This document shows, in pieces, positions 15,492 to 23,697 of a stretch of 41,166 bases of DNA. Within the stretch, counting starts at the first letter, position 1. Each line of letters starts with the position of its first letter. The translations under genes and the position numbers were made by a program. The notes beneath the pieces were generated by a model. That model was not told where the DNA came from, did no database searches, and saw only the letters and a list, made by a program, of their open reading frames with translations. The stretch is taken from assembly GCF_001696715.1 (NCBI RefSeq), contig NZ_MBFM01000001.1, positions 107,525-148,690 of the forward strand, in the 5' to 3' direction. Origin of the DNA: Thauera phenolivorans (GTDB lineage: Bacteria > Pseudomonadota > Gammaproteobacteria > Burkholderiales > Rhodocyclaceae).

Positions 15492-16794
15492 CGCGCTCCA
15501 GGACGGCGGCGAAGAAGCCGTCGGTGTCGTGCACATGCGGCAGCAGATGCAGGCGTTCGCCGGTCTCCAGCGTCACCCCCTGCTTGTCGAGCAGATCCTG
15601 CGTCGACAGCGGCTTGAAATCGGGATGGGCGGCGAGGAAGGCGTCGACCACGCCGTCGTTCTCTTCCGCCAGCAGGCTGCAGGTGGCATACACCAGGCGG
15701 CCGCCCGGGCGCACCAGGCGCGCCGCGGCATCGAGGATCGCGCCCTGCTTGGCCACCATTTCCTCGACCGCGGCGGGCGACTGCCGCCATTTGAGATCGG
15801 GATTGCGGCGCAGCGTGCCCAGGCCGCTGCACGGCGCGTCGACCAGCACGCGGTCGGCCTTGCCCGCCATGCGCTTGAGCTTGGCGTCCCGCTCGTGCGC
15901 GATCAGCACCGGATGCACGTTCGACAGCCCGGCGCGCGCCATCCGCGGCTTGAGCTTGGCCAACCGTTTGTCGGACACGTCGAGCGCATAGAGGCGGCCG
16001 GTCGAGCGCATCATCGCGCCCAGCTGCAGCGTCTTGCCACCGGCGCCGGCGCAGAAATCCACCACCATCTCGCCGCGCCGCGGCTGCACCAGCAGGCCGA
16101 GCAGCTGGCTGCCTTCGTCCTGCACCTCGAAGCTGCCGTCGAGAAAGAGCGGATGCTTCTGCAGGGCGGGCTTACCGGCGAGCCGGATCGCCTGCGGCGA
16201 ATGGCGGCCGGCGCCCGCGGCGATGCCGTCGGCAGCCAGGCGCTCGAGCACCGTGTCGCGATCGGTCTTGCCGATGTTGACCCGCAGGTCGAGCGGCGCA
16301 GGCCGGTTGAGGCCATGCGCGAGCTCGAGCACCCCTGCCTCGCCGTACTGCGGCAGCAGGCGCTCGGCGAGCCAGTCGGGCAGGTCGGCGCGCTCGGCCA
16401 GCGTGCCCGTGCCCGGCTCGGCCGCCTTCACTCCGGCAATCCAGTCGCGCTCGGTGGCCGAGGCGAGCCCCTCGAAGGACCGCATCGGCCAGCCTTCGCC
16501 ACGCGCGAACCACGTCAGCAGCAGCTCGCGCGGCGTCGCCCGCTCGCCGGCGACCCGGCGCAGCCAGCGCAGGCGGCGCAGGATGCCGTACACCGCCTCG
16601 GCGATGAAGGCCCGGTCCCGATGGCCGAGCTCACGATGCTCGCGGAAATGGCGCGACAGCACCGCGTCGGCGGGATGCTCGAAGCTGAGCACCGCGCCCA
16701 GCGCCTGCGTGGCCTGAATGAACAGGACCCGCGATACCGGTCCTTCGGCCGTCTTCTCCCGTTGCTGCACTGCTTTGCGTCTCTTGTTTTCCAT
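15478..16794 (-). CDS. RsmB/NOP-family RNA (cytosine-C5) methyltransferase
   Basis: A 438-residue S-adenosylmethionine-dependent methyltransferase. An N-terminal helical, NusB-like region (about 20-130) is followed by a Rossmann domain with VVDFCAGAGGKTLQL (motif I), LYALDVSDKRL, VLVDAPCSGLGTLRRNPDLKW (motif IV with the Pro-Cys pair) and VYATCSLLAEEN (motif VI with the nucleophilic Cys). Both catalytic cysteines are present. It resembles RsmB (16S rRNA C967), but its position next to purN rather than fmt/def suggests it may be a paralogue, so I give no symbol. The start at 16794 is the ATG of MENKRRK; a much longer open frame upstream overlaps the DUF3108 gene and is not used. Confidence 0.9.
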   Translation of the reverse strand: MENKRRKAVQQREKTAEGPVSRVLFIQATQALGAVLSFEHPADAVLSRHFREHRELGHRDRAFIAEAVYGILRRLRWLRRVAGERATPRELLLTWFARGEGWPMRSFEGLASATERDWIAGVKAAEPGTGTLAERADLPDWLAERLLPQYGEAGVLELAHGLNRPAPLDLRVNIGKTDRDTVLERLAADGIAAGAGRHSPQAIRLAGKPALQKHPLFLDGSFEVQDEGSQLLGLLVQPRRGEMVVDFCAGAGGKTLQLGAMMRSTGRLYALDVSDKRLAKLKPRMARAGLSNVHPVLIAHERDAKLKRMAGKADRVLVDAPCSGLGTLRRNPDLKWRQSPAAVEEMVAKQGAILDAAARLVRPGGRLVYATCSLLAEENDGVVDAFLAAHPDFKPLSTQDLLDKQGVTLETGERLHLLPHVHDTDGFFAAVLERDVQA

Positions 16795-16802
16795 GATGCC
16801 GT

Positions 16803-17585
16803 TCAGCCTCTCTGTAGGTCGCCGCCCGCGGCGACCGCGGCGGCCCCGAGCTCGAGTTTCACCGCTTGCTGGTCGAGCACGCCGCCGTCGTCGTCGACGA
16901 TGCGGATGCGCACCGGCAGCAGTTGATGCTTGGGCGCGAGCCAGACGTCGATCGTCATGCTGCCGTCGAGCGCGCGGGCCTGCAGCTGCACGGTGTCGAC
17001 CCGGCCGAGCGGCAGCTTCAGACTGCCGCTGCCGATCCGCTTCAGTTCGGCGGGCTTGGCGTTCTTGTTGGTCACCACGGTCATGCGCACCGCCTCGCCG
17101 GTGGCGCCCACGCGGCGCAGCTGGTGCCACAGACTGAGCACGTCCTGGTCGCCCGGACCGATCTCCGCGGAGCGGCGCTCGACACCGCCGCGGCGCAGGC
17201 TGACCCGCGCCGCGGCCCAGTCGAACTCGGCGGCTTCGACCTTGCGGCCGCGCTGGTCCACGCTGAAGCGTGTCGGCTTGAGTCCGGCCGGACCGATCCT
17301 GCCCTCGCTGCGCTGCATGTAGCTGAATCCGGCGAGCCCGATCAGCCCGCCCGCCTCGAGCTTGAGACTGAGACGGTAGCGATCGCCGTCGTAGTGCCAC
17401 TCGTGCCGCGCCTCGCCTATCCGGAAGCCGGACGAACCATAGATGACGTTGAACACGATGTGGCCGCTGCGCGCGAGCTCGGGCAGTTCCCCCGTGGGCG
17501 GAGACGCGGCGCCAGCGATGCCCGCGTGCGACAGCGGCAGGCACAGCAACAGGGTGACGAAAATGCGGTGGATGCGGTCGAACAT
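16803..17585 (-). CDS. Exported DUF3108-domain protein
   Basis: A 260-residue precursor with a signal peptide (MFDRIHRIFVTLLLCLPLSH to about residue 28, cleaved near AGAA-S). The mature part is a beta-rich DUF3108 domain: GHIVFNVIYGSSGFRIGEARHEW, DRYRLSLKLEAGGL, SEGRIGPAGLKPTRF, then DVLSLWHQLRR and a C-terminal DVWLAPKHQLLPVRIRI. The function of this family is unknown. GAGGAGG just upstream of the ATG at 17585 is the strongest ribosome-binding site of the operon. It lies 11 bp after purN and 8 bp before the RsmB-like gene, so it is almost certainly co-transcribed with both. Confidence 0.88.
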   Translation of the reverse strand: MFDRIHRIFVTLLLCLPLSHAGIAGAASPPTGELPELARSGHIVFNVIYGSSGFRIGEARHEWHYDGDRYRLSLKLEAGGLIGLAGFSYMQRSEGRIGPAGLKPTRFSVDQRGRKVEAAEFDWAAARVSLRRGGVERRSAEIGPGDQDVLSLWHQLRRVGATGEAVRMTVVTNKNAKPAELKRIGSGSLKLPLGRVDTVQLQARALDGSMTIDVWLAPKHQLLPVRIRIVDDDGGVLDQQAVKLELGAAAVAAGGDLQRG

Positions 17586-17596
17586 GTAACCTCCTC

Positions 17597-18241
17597 TCAG
17601 CCGCCGAGCGGCGGCACGGTCCATCCCGGGCCGGGGTCGGCCTCGCCCGCCACGCGGACGCGGCCGTCGGCACCGATCGCGAGACGCCCGGCGACGAACC
17701 AGCGCACCGCCTGCGGATAGATGCGATGCTCCTGCGCGAGCACCCGTGCGGCGAGCGCTGCCTCGTCGTCATCGGCGCGCACCGGCACCACGGCCTGGAT
17801 CACCACCGGCCCGCAATCGAGCTGGTCGGTGACGAAATGCACCGTCGCCCCATGCACCCGCACGCCGGCCTCGAGCGCCCGGCGATGGGTGTGCAGGCCG
17901 GGGAAGGACGGCAGCAGCGAGGGATGGATGTTGAGCAGCCGGCCGGCGTAGCGGCGCACGAAGCCGTCGGTGAGGATGCGCATGAAGCCGGCGAGCACCA
18001 CCAGGTCGGGCGCATGGGCGTCGATCGCCTCGGCGAGCGCGGCATCGAAGGCGACGCGATCGGCATGGACGCGATGATCGACCACCCTGGTGGCGATGCC
18101 GTGCGCGGCCGCGAAGGCGAGGCCCTGCGCATCCGGGCGGTTGCTGACCACCGCGGCGATGCGCGTGCCAGGGATCGCCGCGCGGACGATGGCCTCCATG
18201 TTGCTGCCGCGGCCCGAGACGAGAATGACGATCGACTTCAT
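17597..18241 (-). CDS. purN: Phosphoribosylglycinamide formyltransferase (GART)
   Basis: A 214-residue cytoplasmic enzyme that transfers a formyl group from 10-formyltetrahydrofolate to glycinamide ribonucleotide in purine synthesis. Key motifs: SGRGSNMEAI at the phosphate-binding N-terminus, VVSNRPDAQG, VLAGFMRILTDGFV, NIHPSLLPSFPG (catalytic Asn and His) and HGATVHFVTDQLDCGPVVIQ (catalytic Asp in the DxxxDxGP region). The length is normal. It is the first gene of a leftward run of four (DUF3108 protein, RsmB-like, PLD protein) and is divergent from mutL with about 170 bp between. Confidence 0.97.
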   Translation of the reverse strand: MKSIVILVSGRGSNMEAIVRAAIPGTRIAAVVSNRPDAQGLAFAAAHGIATRVVDHRVHADRVAFDAALAEAIDAHAPDLVVLAGFMRILTDGFVRRYAGRLLNIHPSLLPSFPGLHTHRRALEAGVRVHGATVHFVTDQLDCGPVVIQAVVPVRADDDEAALAARVLAQEHRIYPQAVRWFVAGRLAIGADGRVRVAGEADPGPGWTVPPLGG

Positions 18242-18414
18242 GGATCCTGAACGGGAATAAGGCGGGACGATCGAGCGCGCTGGCCGCTGCGGCGGCCAGC
18301 GCGCGCACGCGATCGAAAGGCGACATTGTAGATGCTGCAGCCCCGCGGGTCGAAGCGAACCTGTTGCAGGGCGGCTCCGTATAATGGCGCGCTCCGCCTC
18401 CCGCCCCTGCGCCC

Positions 18415-20241
18415 ATGCCCCTCATCCACCGCCTGTCCGACCTGCTGGTCAACCAGATCGCCGCCGGCGAGGTCGTCGAACGCCCGGCCTCGGTGCTCAA
18501 GGAGGTGCTCGAGAACGCGGTCGACGCGGGCGCGCGTGCGGTCGAGGTCCAGCTCGAACAGGGCGGGGTGCGACGCATCCGGGTCGCCGACGACGGCTGC
18601 GGGATCGCGCGCGACGACCTCGCCCTGGCCCTCGAGCGCCACGCCACGAGCAAGATCGCCAGCCTCGACGACCTCGAGGCGGTGGGCACGATGGGCTTTC
18701 GCGGCGAGGCCCTGGCGGCGATCGCGGCAGTCGCCCGCACCACGATCGCCAGCCGTGCCGAGGGTGCCGCCCACGCCTGGCGCATCGACGGCAGCGACCG
18801 CAGCCTCGCGCCCGCGGCGCTGAACCAGGGGACGGTGGTCGACGTCGCCGATCTCTATTACAACACCCCGGCGCGGCGCAAGTTCCTCAAGACCGAAGGC
18901 ACCGAGTACGCGCATTGCGACGAGATGTTCCGCCGCATCGCGCTCGCCCGCCCCGACCTCGCGATGCAGCTCGCGCACAACGGCCGCGTCATCCATCGCC
19001 TGCCCCCCGGCGACGCGCTCGCCCGGGTCGGCGCGCTGATGGGCGACGACTTCGTCCAGCATGCGCGCGAAGTGGCGGCCGAAGGCGGCGTGCTGCGCCT
19101 CACCGGCTTCGCCTCCCTGCCCGCCTACTCGCGCGCCAGCCGCGACGCCCAGTATTTCTTCGTCAACGGCCGCTTCGTGCGCGACAAGCTGCTGACCCAC
19201 GCGGTGCGCGAGGCCTACGCCGACATCCTGCACGGCAGCCGGCATCCGGCCTATGTGCTGTTCCTCGAGCTCGATCCGGCCGGGGTGGACGTCAACGTGC
19301 ACCCGGCGAAGATCGAGGTGCGATTCCGCGAGTCGCGCGCGGTGCACCAGTTCGTCTATCACGCGCTCAAGCGGGTGCTGGCGGAGTCCGGCGCCGGCAT
19401 GGCGGCCGCACCGGGCGCGGGCGCGTCGCCCTCCCCGACCCAAGCCTTCACCCCCCACGCGCGCGAGGCCGTGCCCGGCCGCTGGGCGGCGGGCACGGCC
19501 TCGCGCGACTGGTACCAGGCGGCGCCCCGCCAGAGCCAGCTGGCGATGGACTCGGCCAGCCGCGCCTACCTCGAGTTCGCCGGCGGGGCACGCTCCGCCC
19601 CCGATGCGACCCCGGCGCCGTCAGCGGCGTCGATCCCGCCGCCGTTGGCGACCGAGGGCGCGCCGCCGCTCGGCTTTGCGATCGCCCAGCTGCATGGGAT
19701 CTACGTCCTGGCGCAGAACACCGCCGGCCTCGTGCTGGTGGACATGCATGCGGCCCACGAGCGCATCCTCTACGAGAAGCTGAAGACCGTGCTCGACGGC
19801 CGCCCGAGCGTGCAGCGCCTGCTGATCCCGGCGGTGTTCTCGGTGAGCGCGAAGGACATGGCGGCGGCCGAGGAGTGCGGCGAGGTGCTCGCCGGCATGG
19901 GCTTCGAGATCGCCGCCGCCGGCCCGTACGAGCTCGCGGTGCGCAGCGTCCCCGCCCTGCTCGCGAGCGCGCCGGTAGCCGAACTGATGCGCAAGCTGCT
20001 CGAGGAACTGCGCGAGTACCCGGCGAGCGAGGTCGTCACCCTGCGCCGCAACGAGCTGCTGGCGACGATGGCCTGCCACGGCGCGGTGCGCGCCAACCGC
20101 CAGCTGAGCCTGCCCGAGATGAACGCGCTGTTGCGCGACATGGAGGCCACCGAACGCGCCGACCAGTGCAACCACGGGCGGCCGACCTGGACCCAGCTGA
20201 GCATGGCCGAACTCGACCGCTTCTTCATGCGCGGCCAGTGA
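18415..20241 (+). CDS. mutL: DNA mismatch repair protein MutL
   Basis: A 608-residue ATPase that couples mismatch recognition by MutS to strand incision. The N-terminal GHKL ATPase shows ENAVDAGA, DDGCGIARDD, HATSKI and GFRGEALAAIA. A transducer domain with NVHPAKIEVRF follows, then a Pro/Ala-rich linker (about 330-410). The C-terminal domain carries D443-M-H445-A-A-H-E449-R-I-L-Y-E454, which fits the DxHAx2Ex4E metal motif of nicking MutL proteins, plus ACHGAVRAN and CNHGRPT. The protein is therefore probably an endonuclease, unlike E. coli MutL. A TATAAT lies at 18380-18385, 30 bp before the ATG, without a clear -35. miaA is about 7 kb downstream rather than adjacent. Confidence 0.97.
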   Translation: MPLIHRLSDLLVNQIAAGEVVERPASVLKEVLENAVDAGARAVEVQLEQGGVRRIRVADDGCGIARDDLALALERHATSKIASLDDLEAVGTMGFRGEALAAIAAVARTTIASRAEGAAHAWRIDGSDRSLAPAALNQGTVVDVADLYYNTPARRKFLKTEGTEYAHCDEMFRRIALARPDLAMQLAHNGRVIHRLPPGDALARVGALMGDDFVQHAREVAAEGGVLRLTGFASLPAYSRASRDAQYFFVNGRFVRDKLLTHAVREAYADILHGSRHPAYVLFLELDPAGVDVNVHPAKIEVRFRESRAVHQFVYHALKRVLAESGAGMAAAPGAGASPSPTQAFTPHAREAVPGRWAAGTASRDWYQAAPRQSQLAMDSASRAYLEFAGGARSAPDATPAPSAASIPPPLATEGAPPLGFAIAQLHGIYVLAQNTAGLVLVDMHAAHERILYEKLKTVLDGRPSVQRLLIPAVFSVSAKDMAAAEECGEVLAGMGFEIAAAGPYELAVRSVPALLASAPVAELMRKLLEELREYPASEVVTLRRNELLATMACHGAVRANRQLSLPEMNALLRDMEATERADQCNHGRPTWTQLSMAELDRFFMRGQ

Positions 20242-20260
20242 GCCGCTTGCCGGGCCAGCC

Positions 20261-20839
20261 TCAGGCGCGGTAGACCAGCACCCCGGCCACCACCAGCGCC
20301 ACCGTCGCCCAGCCCAGCCGGTCGACGTACTTGTGCAGCGCACCCTCCATGCGCTCGCCGCCCAGCGCCATCAGCCCGGCGACGAGGAAGAAGCGCGCGC
20401 CGCGCCCGACCAGGGAGGCGAGCGTGAATGGCAGCAGCGCCATCGAGGCGACCCCGGCGGCGATGGTGAACACCTTGTAGGGGATCGGCGAGAAGCCGGC
20501 GACGAAGATCGCCCAGAATCCCCACTCGTCGAACCAGGCCACCGCCTGCTCATAGGCAGTCCAGTAATGGCTGTCGCGCAGCCAGGGCTCGATCGCATCG
20601 AAGGCGAAGTAGCCGATGAGGTAGCCGAACAGCCCGCCGGCCACCGACGCGAGGGTGGTCAGCAGGGCGAACCACCAGGCGCGGCGCGGGTTCGCGAGGC
20701 TCATCGGGGCGAGCATCACGTCGGGCGGTATCGGGAAGAAGGAGGACTCGGCGAAGCTGAGCCCGCCCAGGAACCACGGCGCGCGCGGGTGGCGCGACCA
20801 CACCATCGCCCGCGCGTACAGCGGCGAGAAGATTTTCAC
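20261..20839 (-). CDS. YqaA-family (VTT/DedA-like) inner membrane protein
   Basis: A 192-residue polytopic membrane protein. Hydrophobic segments alternate with the conserved VTT features: SFFPIPPDVMLAPM (re-entrant loop with acidic residue and prolines), a Gly-rich helix (GGLFGYLIGYFAFD), and FSPIPYKVFTIAAGVASM with GRGARFFLV. These DedA-superfamily proteins are linked to lipid or metabolite transport and envelope homeostasis; the substrate of this one is unknown. I set the start at the GTG at 20839, because AAGGA lies 7 bp upstream and the conserved sequence begins there (KIFSPLYARAM); a longer open frame to 20944 is Pro/Arg-rich and not conserved-looking. It is convergent with mutL, 19 bp apart. 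Confidence 0.88.
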   Translation of the reverse strand: MKIFSPLYARAMVWSRHPRAPWFLGGLSFAESSFFPIPPDVMLAPMSLANPRRAWWFALLTTLASVAGGLFGYLIGYFAFDAIEPWLRDSHYWTAYEQAVAWFDEWGFWAIFVAGFSPIPYKVFTIAAGVASMALLPFTLASLVGRGARFFLVAGLMALGGERMEGALHKYVDRLGWATVALVVAGVLVYRA

Positions 20840-21027
20840 GTGAACGTCCTTGCTGGTTGATCGGTTGAGCCCGCCCGCGGGCGGAACTGCGGGCGCCATC
20901 ATACCGTCCGCGCGCGATCTGCGAGCAACCGCCTGCGCGGGCACGCCGCCGTCTATGCGAAATCATTGCGTCGGGTGGCAAACAGGTTGAATATTCGGGG
21001 TTTCCGATCCCACCGGCCGCGCCCGCC

Positions 21028-22758
21028 ATGCCGCTACGACTGCCCCTGCGCTTCGTCTTGATCGTCCCCTACGTGGTGCTGGTGCTGGCGCTGGCGCTGG
21101 CGATCGGCGTGCTGTCGTATTCCGCCGGCAGCCGGGCGGTCAACACCGTGTCGGAACACCTGCTGCGCGAGACCGCCAGCCGCATCACCCAGGCGATCGA
21201 CCGCCACATCGTCGGCTCCGGCGCCGTGCTCGAGGCCGCCTTCCCCGCCGGCATGGCGGCGCCGGTCGATATCCAGAGCGAGTTCCACGAGCTGCGCACC
21301 CGGTTCTGGATCGCCACCTCCCTGCACACCGACCCCAACAACTACGTCTATTACGGCAACGAGGCCGGTCAGGGGCTCGGCCTCTACCGCCACTCCGAGC
21401 AGGAAGCCGAGTTGCGCATCAAGTTCCGTGCCGACGAAAAGCGGGCAATCCACCGCTTCACCACGATCGACGGGCCGCTCCGCTTTCACTACCGGGAGCC
21501 TCGCCTGTTCGACCCGCGCAGCCGGGTGTGGTATCGCGACGGCCGGCTCGCGCCGGACCACACCTGGACCTCGGTCTACATCGATTTCGGCACCCTGCAG
21601 CTGGTCGCCACCCGCGCTCGCCGGGTACTGTCGGCCGATGGCGCGTTCGAGGGCGTGGTGGCCACCGACGTCTCGCTGCGCGCGCTCAACGACTTCGTCG
21701 GCCGGCTCGAGGTCTCGCCCAACGGCATCGCCTTCATCATCGAGCCGGACGGCAACCTGATCGCCTCCTCCGCCAGCCCGAACGTCGTCACCCTGCCCGA
21801 CGGCAGCGGCGCCCGACTGAACGCGGCGCAGAGCGAGCACCCCCTGCTGCGCGCCGCCTACCACGCGATCGGCCGCTACCTCGCCGCCAACGCCACGCCG
21901 AAGCTGCCGCTGGTGGTCGATTTCAGCGCCGAGGACGGCAGCGCGGTGCGCGCCGCCTTCGACCGCATCCGCGACACCGCCGGGCTCGACTGGATCACCG
22001 TCGTCGTCATGCCCGAGAGCGACTACCTCTCCGGGGTCACCGGCAACGTCAGCCGCACCGTCGCGCTCGCCTCGCTGGCCGTGCTGCTGGCCATCGGCAT
22101 CGGCCTGCGCATCCTGGGCTGGGTGTCGGGCGACCTCTCCCGGCTGTCCGAGGCCGCGCGCCGGGTCGGCGACGGTGAACTCGACGCGCCGGTCGGCATC
22201 GCCCGCGAGGACGCGATCGGCGAGCTCGCGCGCAGCTTCGAAGCGATGCAGGAGCGCCTGCGCACCGACAAGCTCACCGGCCTAGCCAACCGCGACGCCC
22301 TGCTGCAGCAACTGCGCCGGCGCATCGCGCACCACGGCGCCGAGCGGCGAAGCGACCGGCTCGGCGTGCTGTTCATCGACCTCAACGGCTTCAAGCGCAT
22401 CAACGATGAGCACGGCCACGCCGCCGGCGACGAGGCCTTGCGCGAGATCGCCGCGCGCCTGCGCGACAGCGTGCGCGCCGCCGACCTGGTCGCCCGCTAT
22501 GCGGGGGACGAGTTCGTGATCCTGCTCGACCACGCCCCCGACCGCGCCGCGGTCGATCACGTCCGGGGGCAGATCGACGCGGTGCTGCGCGAGCCGCTGC
22601 GCTCGCTCGGTGCCGGTATCGGCCCCACCCCGTGCGGCGGAGCCATCGGCGCGGCCCTGTATCCGGAGGATGGAAAGGACGCCGAGACCCTGATCAAGCA
22701 CGCCGACCGCGCGATGTACGCCGACAAGTTCAGCCGCGGGCCGGAGGACGGGCCCTGA
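21028..22758 (+). CDS. Membrane diguanylate cyclase with periplasmic Cache domain and HAMP
   Basis: A 576-residue inner-membrane protein that should make cyclic di-GMP from GTP. A transmembrane helix at about 9-30 leads into a large periplasmic dCache domain (about 35-335; NNYVYYGNEAG, RVWYRDGRLAPDHTWTSVYI, GVVATDVSLRAL). Then come a second transmembrane helix (about 345-365), a HAMP segment (RLSEAARRVGDGELDAPVG) and a GGDEF domain (about 415-570) with TGLANRDAL, FIDLNGFKRINDEHGHAAGD and the active-site AGDEF. AGDEF in place of GGDEF is a common active variant. RAAD five residues before it forms the RxxD inhibitory site, so feedback inhibition is expected. There is no EAL domain. The Cache domain implies a small periplasmic ligand, identity unknown. 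Confidence 0.93.
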   Translation: MPLRLPLRFVLIVPYVVLVLALALAIGVLSYSAGSRAVNTVSEHLLRETASRITQAIDRHIVGSGAVLEAAFPAGMAAPVDIQSEFHELRTRFWIATSLHTDPNNYVYYGNEAGQGLGLYRHSEQEAELRIKFRADEKRAIHRFTTIDGPLRFHYREPRLFDPRSRVWYRDGRLAPDHTWTSVYIDFGTLQLVATRARRVLSADGAFEGVVATDVSLRALNDFVGRLEVSPNGIAFIIEPDGNLIASSASPNVVTLPDGSGARLNAAQSEHPLLRAAYHAIGRYLAANATPKLPLVVDFSAEDGSAVRAAFDRIRDTAGLDWITVVVMPESDYLSGVTGNVSRTVALASLAVLLAIGIGLRILGWVSGDLSRLSEAARRVGDGELDAPVGIAREDAIGELARSFEAMQERLRTDKLTGLANRDALLQQLRRRIAHHGAERRSDRLGVLFIDLNGFKRINDEHGHAAGDEALREIAARLRDSVRAADLVARYAGDEFVILLDHAPDRAAVDHVRGQIDAVLREPLRSLGAGIGPTPCGGAIGAALYPEDGKDAETLIKHADRAMYADKFSRGPEDGP

Positions 22759-22762
22759 GCCG

Positions 22763-22860
22763 CTTGTCCCCAACCGGCCTGAACAGGCCACGGGATAAGC
22801 TGTGGATAAGCATGCCAAGCCCCTGAGCGCAGGCAGATTTCAACGCCTGCTGAAAAATTA
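22763..22860 (+). repeat. Structured intergenic repeat, copy A
   Basis: In the 117 bp between the diguanylate cyclase and metallophosphoesterase stops. CTTGTCCC (22763-22770) pairs with GGGATAAG (22792-22799, one G-T), enclosing an inner stem GGCCT-gaac-AGGCC (22776-22789). TGTGGATAA, a perfect DnaA-box sequence, follows at 22801-22809, and a second stem GCAGGC/GCCTGC (22829-22850) ends in TGAAAAATT. The same arrangement recurs at 24651-24746. The strand is given as drawn; the transcribed strand, if any, is unknown. Confidence 0.65.
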
Positions 22861-22875
22861 GGCAGCGCCCCACGC

Positions 22876-23697
22876 TCAGCCCGCCCGGCGCCAGCCGCCG
22901 CTATGGTGGGCGACGAAGCGATGCGCGAGCTCCGGCGCAAAGCCACCCGCTTCGCGATGATCCCAGCGCTCGACCACAATCGCCGTCGGCGCGCCCGCCG
23001 ACAGGCTGACCAGGTTGAAGCTGTTGGGCGCGTCGGCGCGGGTGCGGTCGGACACACAGGTGCCGGCCACCGCGAGCACCGGCGAGCGCGTCAGTCCGGG
23101 ATAGCGGCGCGCGGCGAGTTCGACGTGGGGGTCGTGGATGTGGCCGCCGAGCACCAGGTCGGCCCCGCCCGCGGCCAGCGCGGAAACCAGCTCGGCACCC
23201 GGCCGCACGATGTTCTCCTCGTCGCGCTCGCGCCGACAGGTCGTCGGGTGATGCAGCACCACCACCCGCACGCGCGCAGCGGCCGCCGCCGCCAGCCGTG
23301 CGCGTGCTCGCGCCGGCGCCAGCACGCCATGTCGGTGGCGCCAGCGCGAGGTGGAGTCCATGAACAGCACCGCCACGCCCTCCCGCGTCCAGGGCGCGGG
23401 TTCGGTGACACCGAAAGCGGCCGCGAAGCGTCGATAAGGCCACAGCAGCCGGGTCGCCAGCGCAAACAGCGGAATATCGTGATTACCCGGCACCACCCGC
23501 ACCGGCAGCGGCGCGAGCGCGGCGACGAAGGCGGCGGCGGCGGCGAACTGCGCGCGGGTGGCGCGCTGGGTGATGTCACCCGAGAGCACCACGAGATCCG
23601 GCGCGATCGCCCGCACGCAGCGCAGCAGGCTGGCTACCACCTCGGGACGCTCGGTGCCGAAATGCGGGTCGGAGAGCTGCAGCAGGCGCACGCTCAT
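22876..23697 (-). CDS. Calcineurin-like metallophosphoesterase
   Basis: A 273-residue cytoplasmic protein with the full set of dinuclear metal motifs in order: LSDPHFG (D-x-H), VVLSGDITQ (GDxT), VPGNHDIPLF (GNHD), VLHHPTT (H) and LGGHIHDPH (GHxH). This is the layout of CpdA-like and related phosphodiesterases. Substrates range from cyclic nucleotides to phospholipid head groups, so no symbol is given. The ATG at 23697 overlaps the stop of the lipid kinase gene in an ATGA arrangement, so the two are translationally coupled, and the pairing hints at phospholipid metabolism. An upstream extension of the frame is antisense-like sequence and is not used. Confidence 0.9.
   Translation of the reverse strand: MSVRLLQLSDPHFGTERPEVVASLLRCVRAIAPDLVVLSGDITQRATRAQFAAAAAFVAALAPLPVRVVPGNHDIPLFALATRLLWPYRRFAAAFGVTEPAPWTREGVAVLFMDSTSRWRHRHGVLAPARARARLAAAAAARVRVVVLHHPTTCRRERDEENIVRPGAELVSALAAGGADLVLGGHIHDPHVELAARRYPGLTRSPVLAVAGTCVSDRTRADAPNSFNLVSLSAGAPTAIVVERWDHREAGGFAPELAHRFVAHHSGGWRRAG

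Noticed and set aside
16794-17772. Fusion of the RsmB-like gene to an upstream 330-residue extension
   Set aside because: The frame is open, but it overlaps the DUF3108 gene, which has a signal peptide and the best ribosome-binding site. The extension is Arg/Ala-rich and non-conserved in character.
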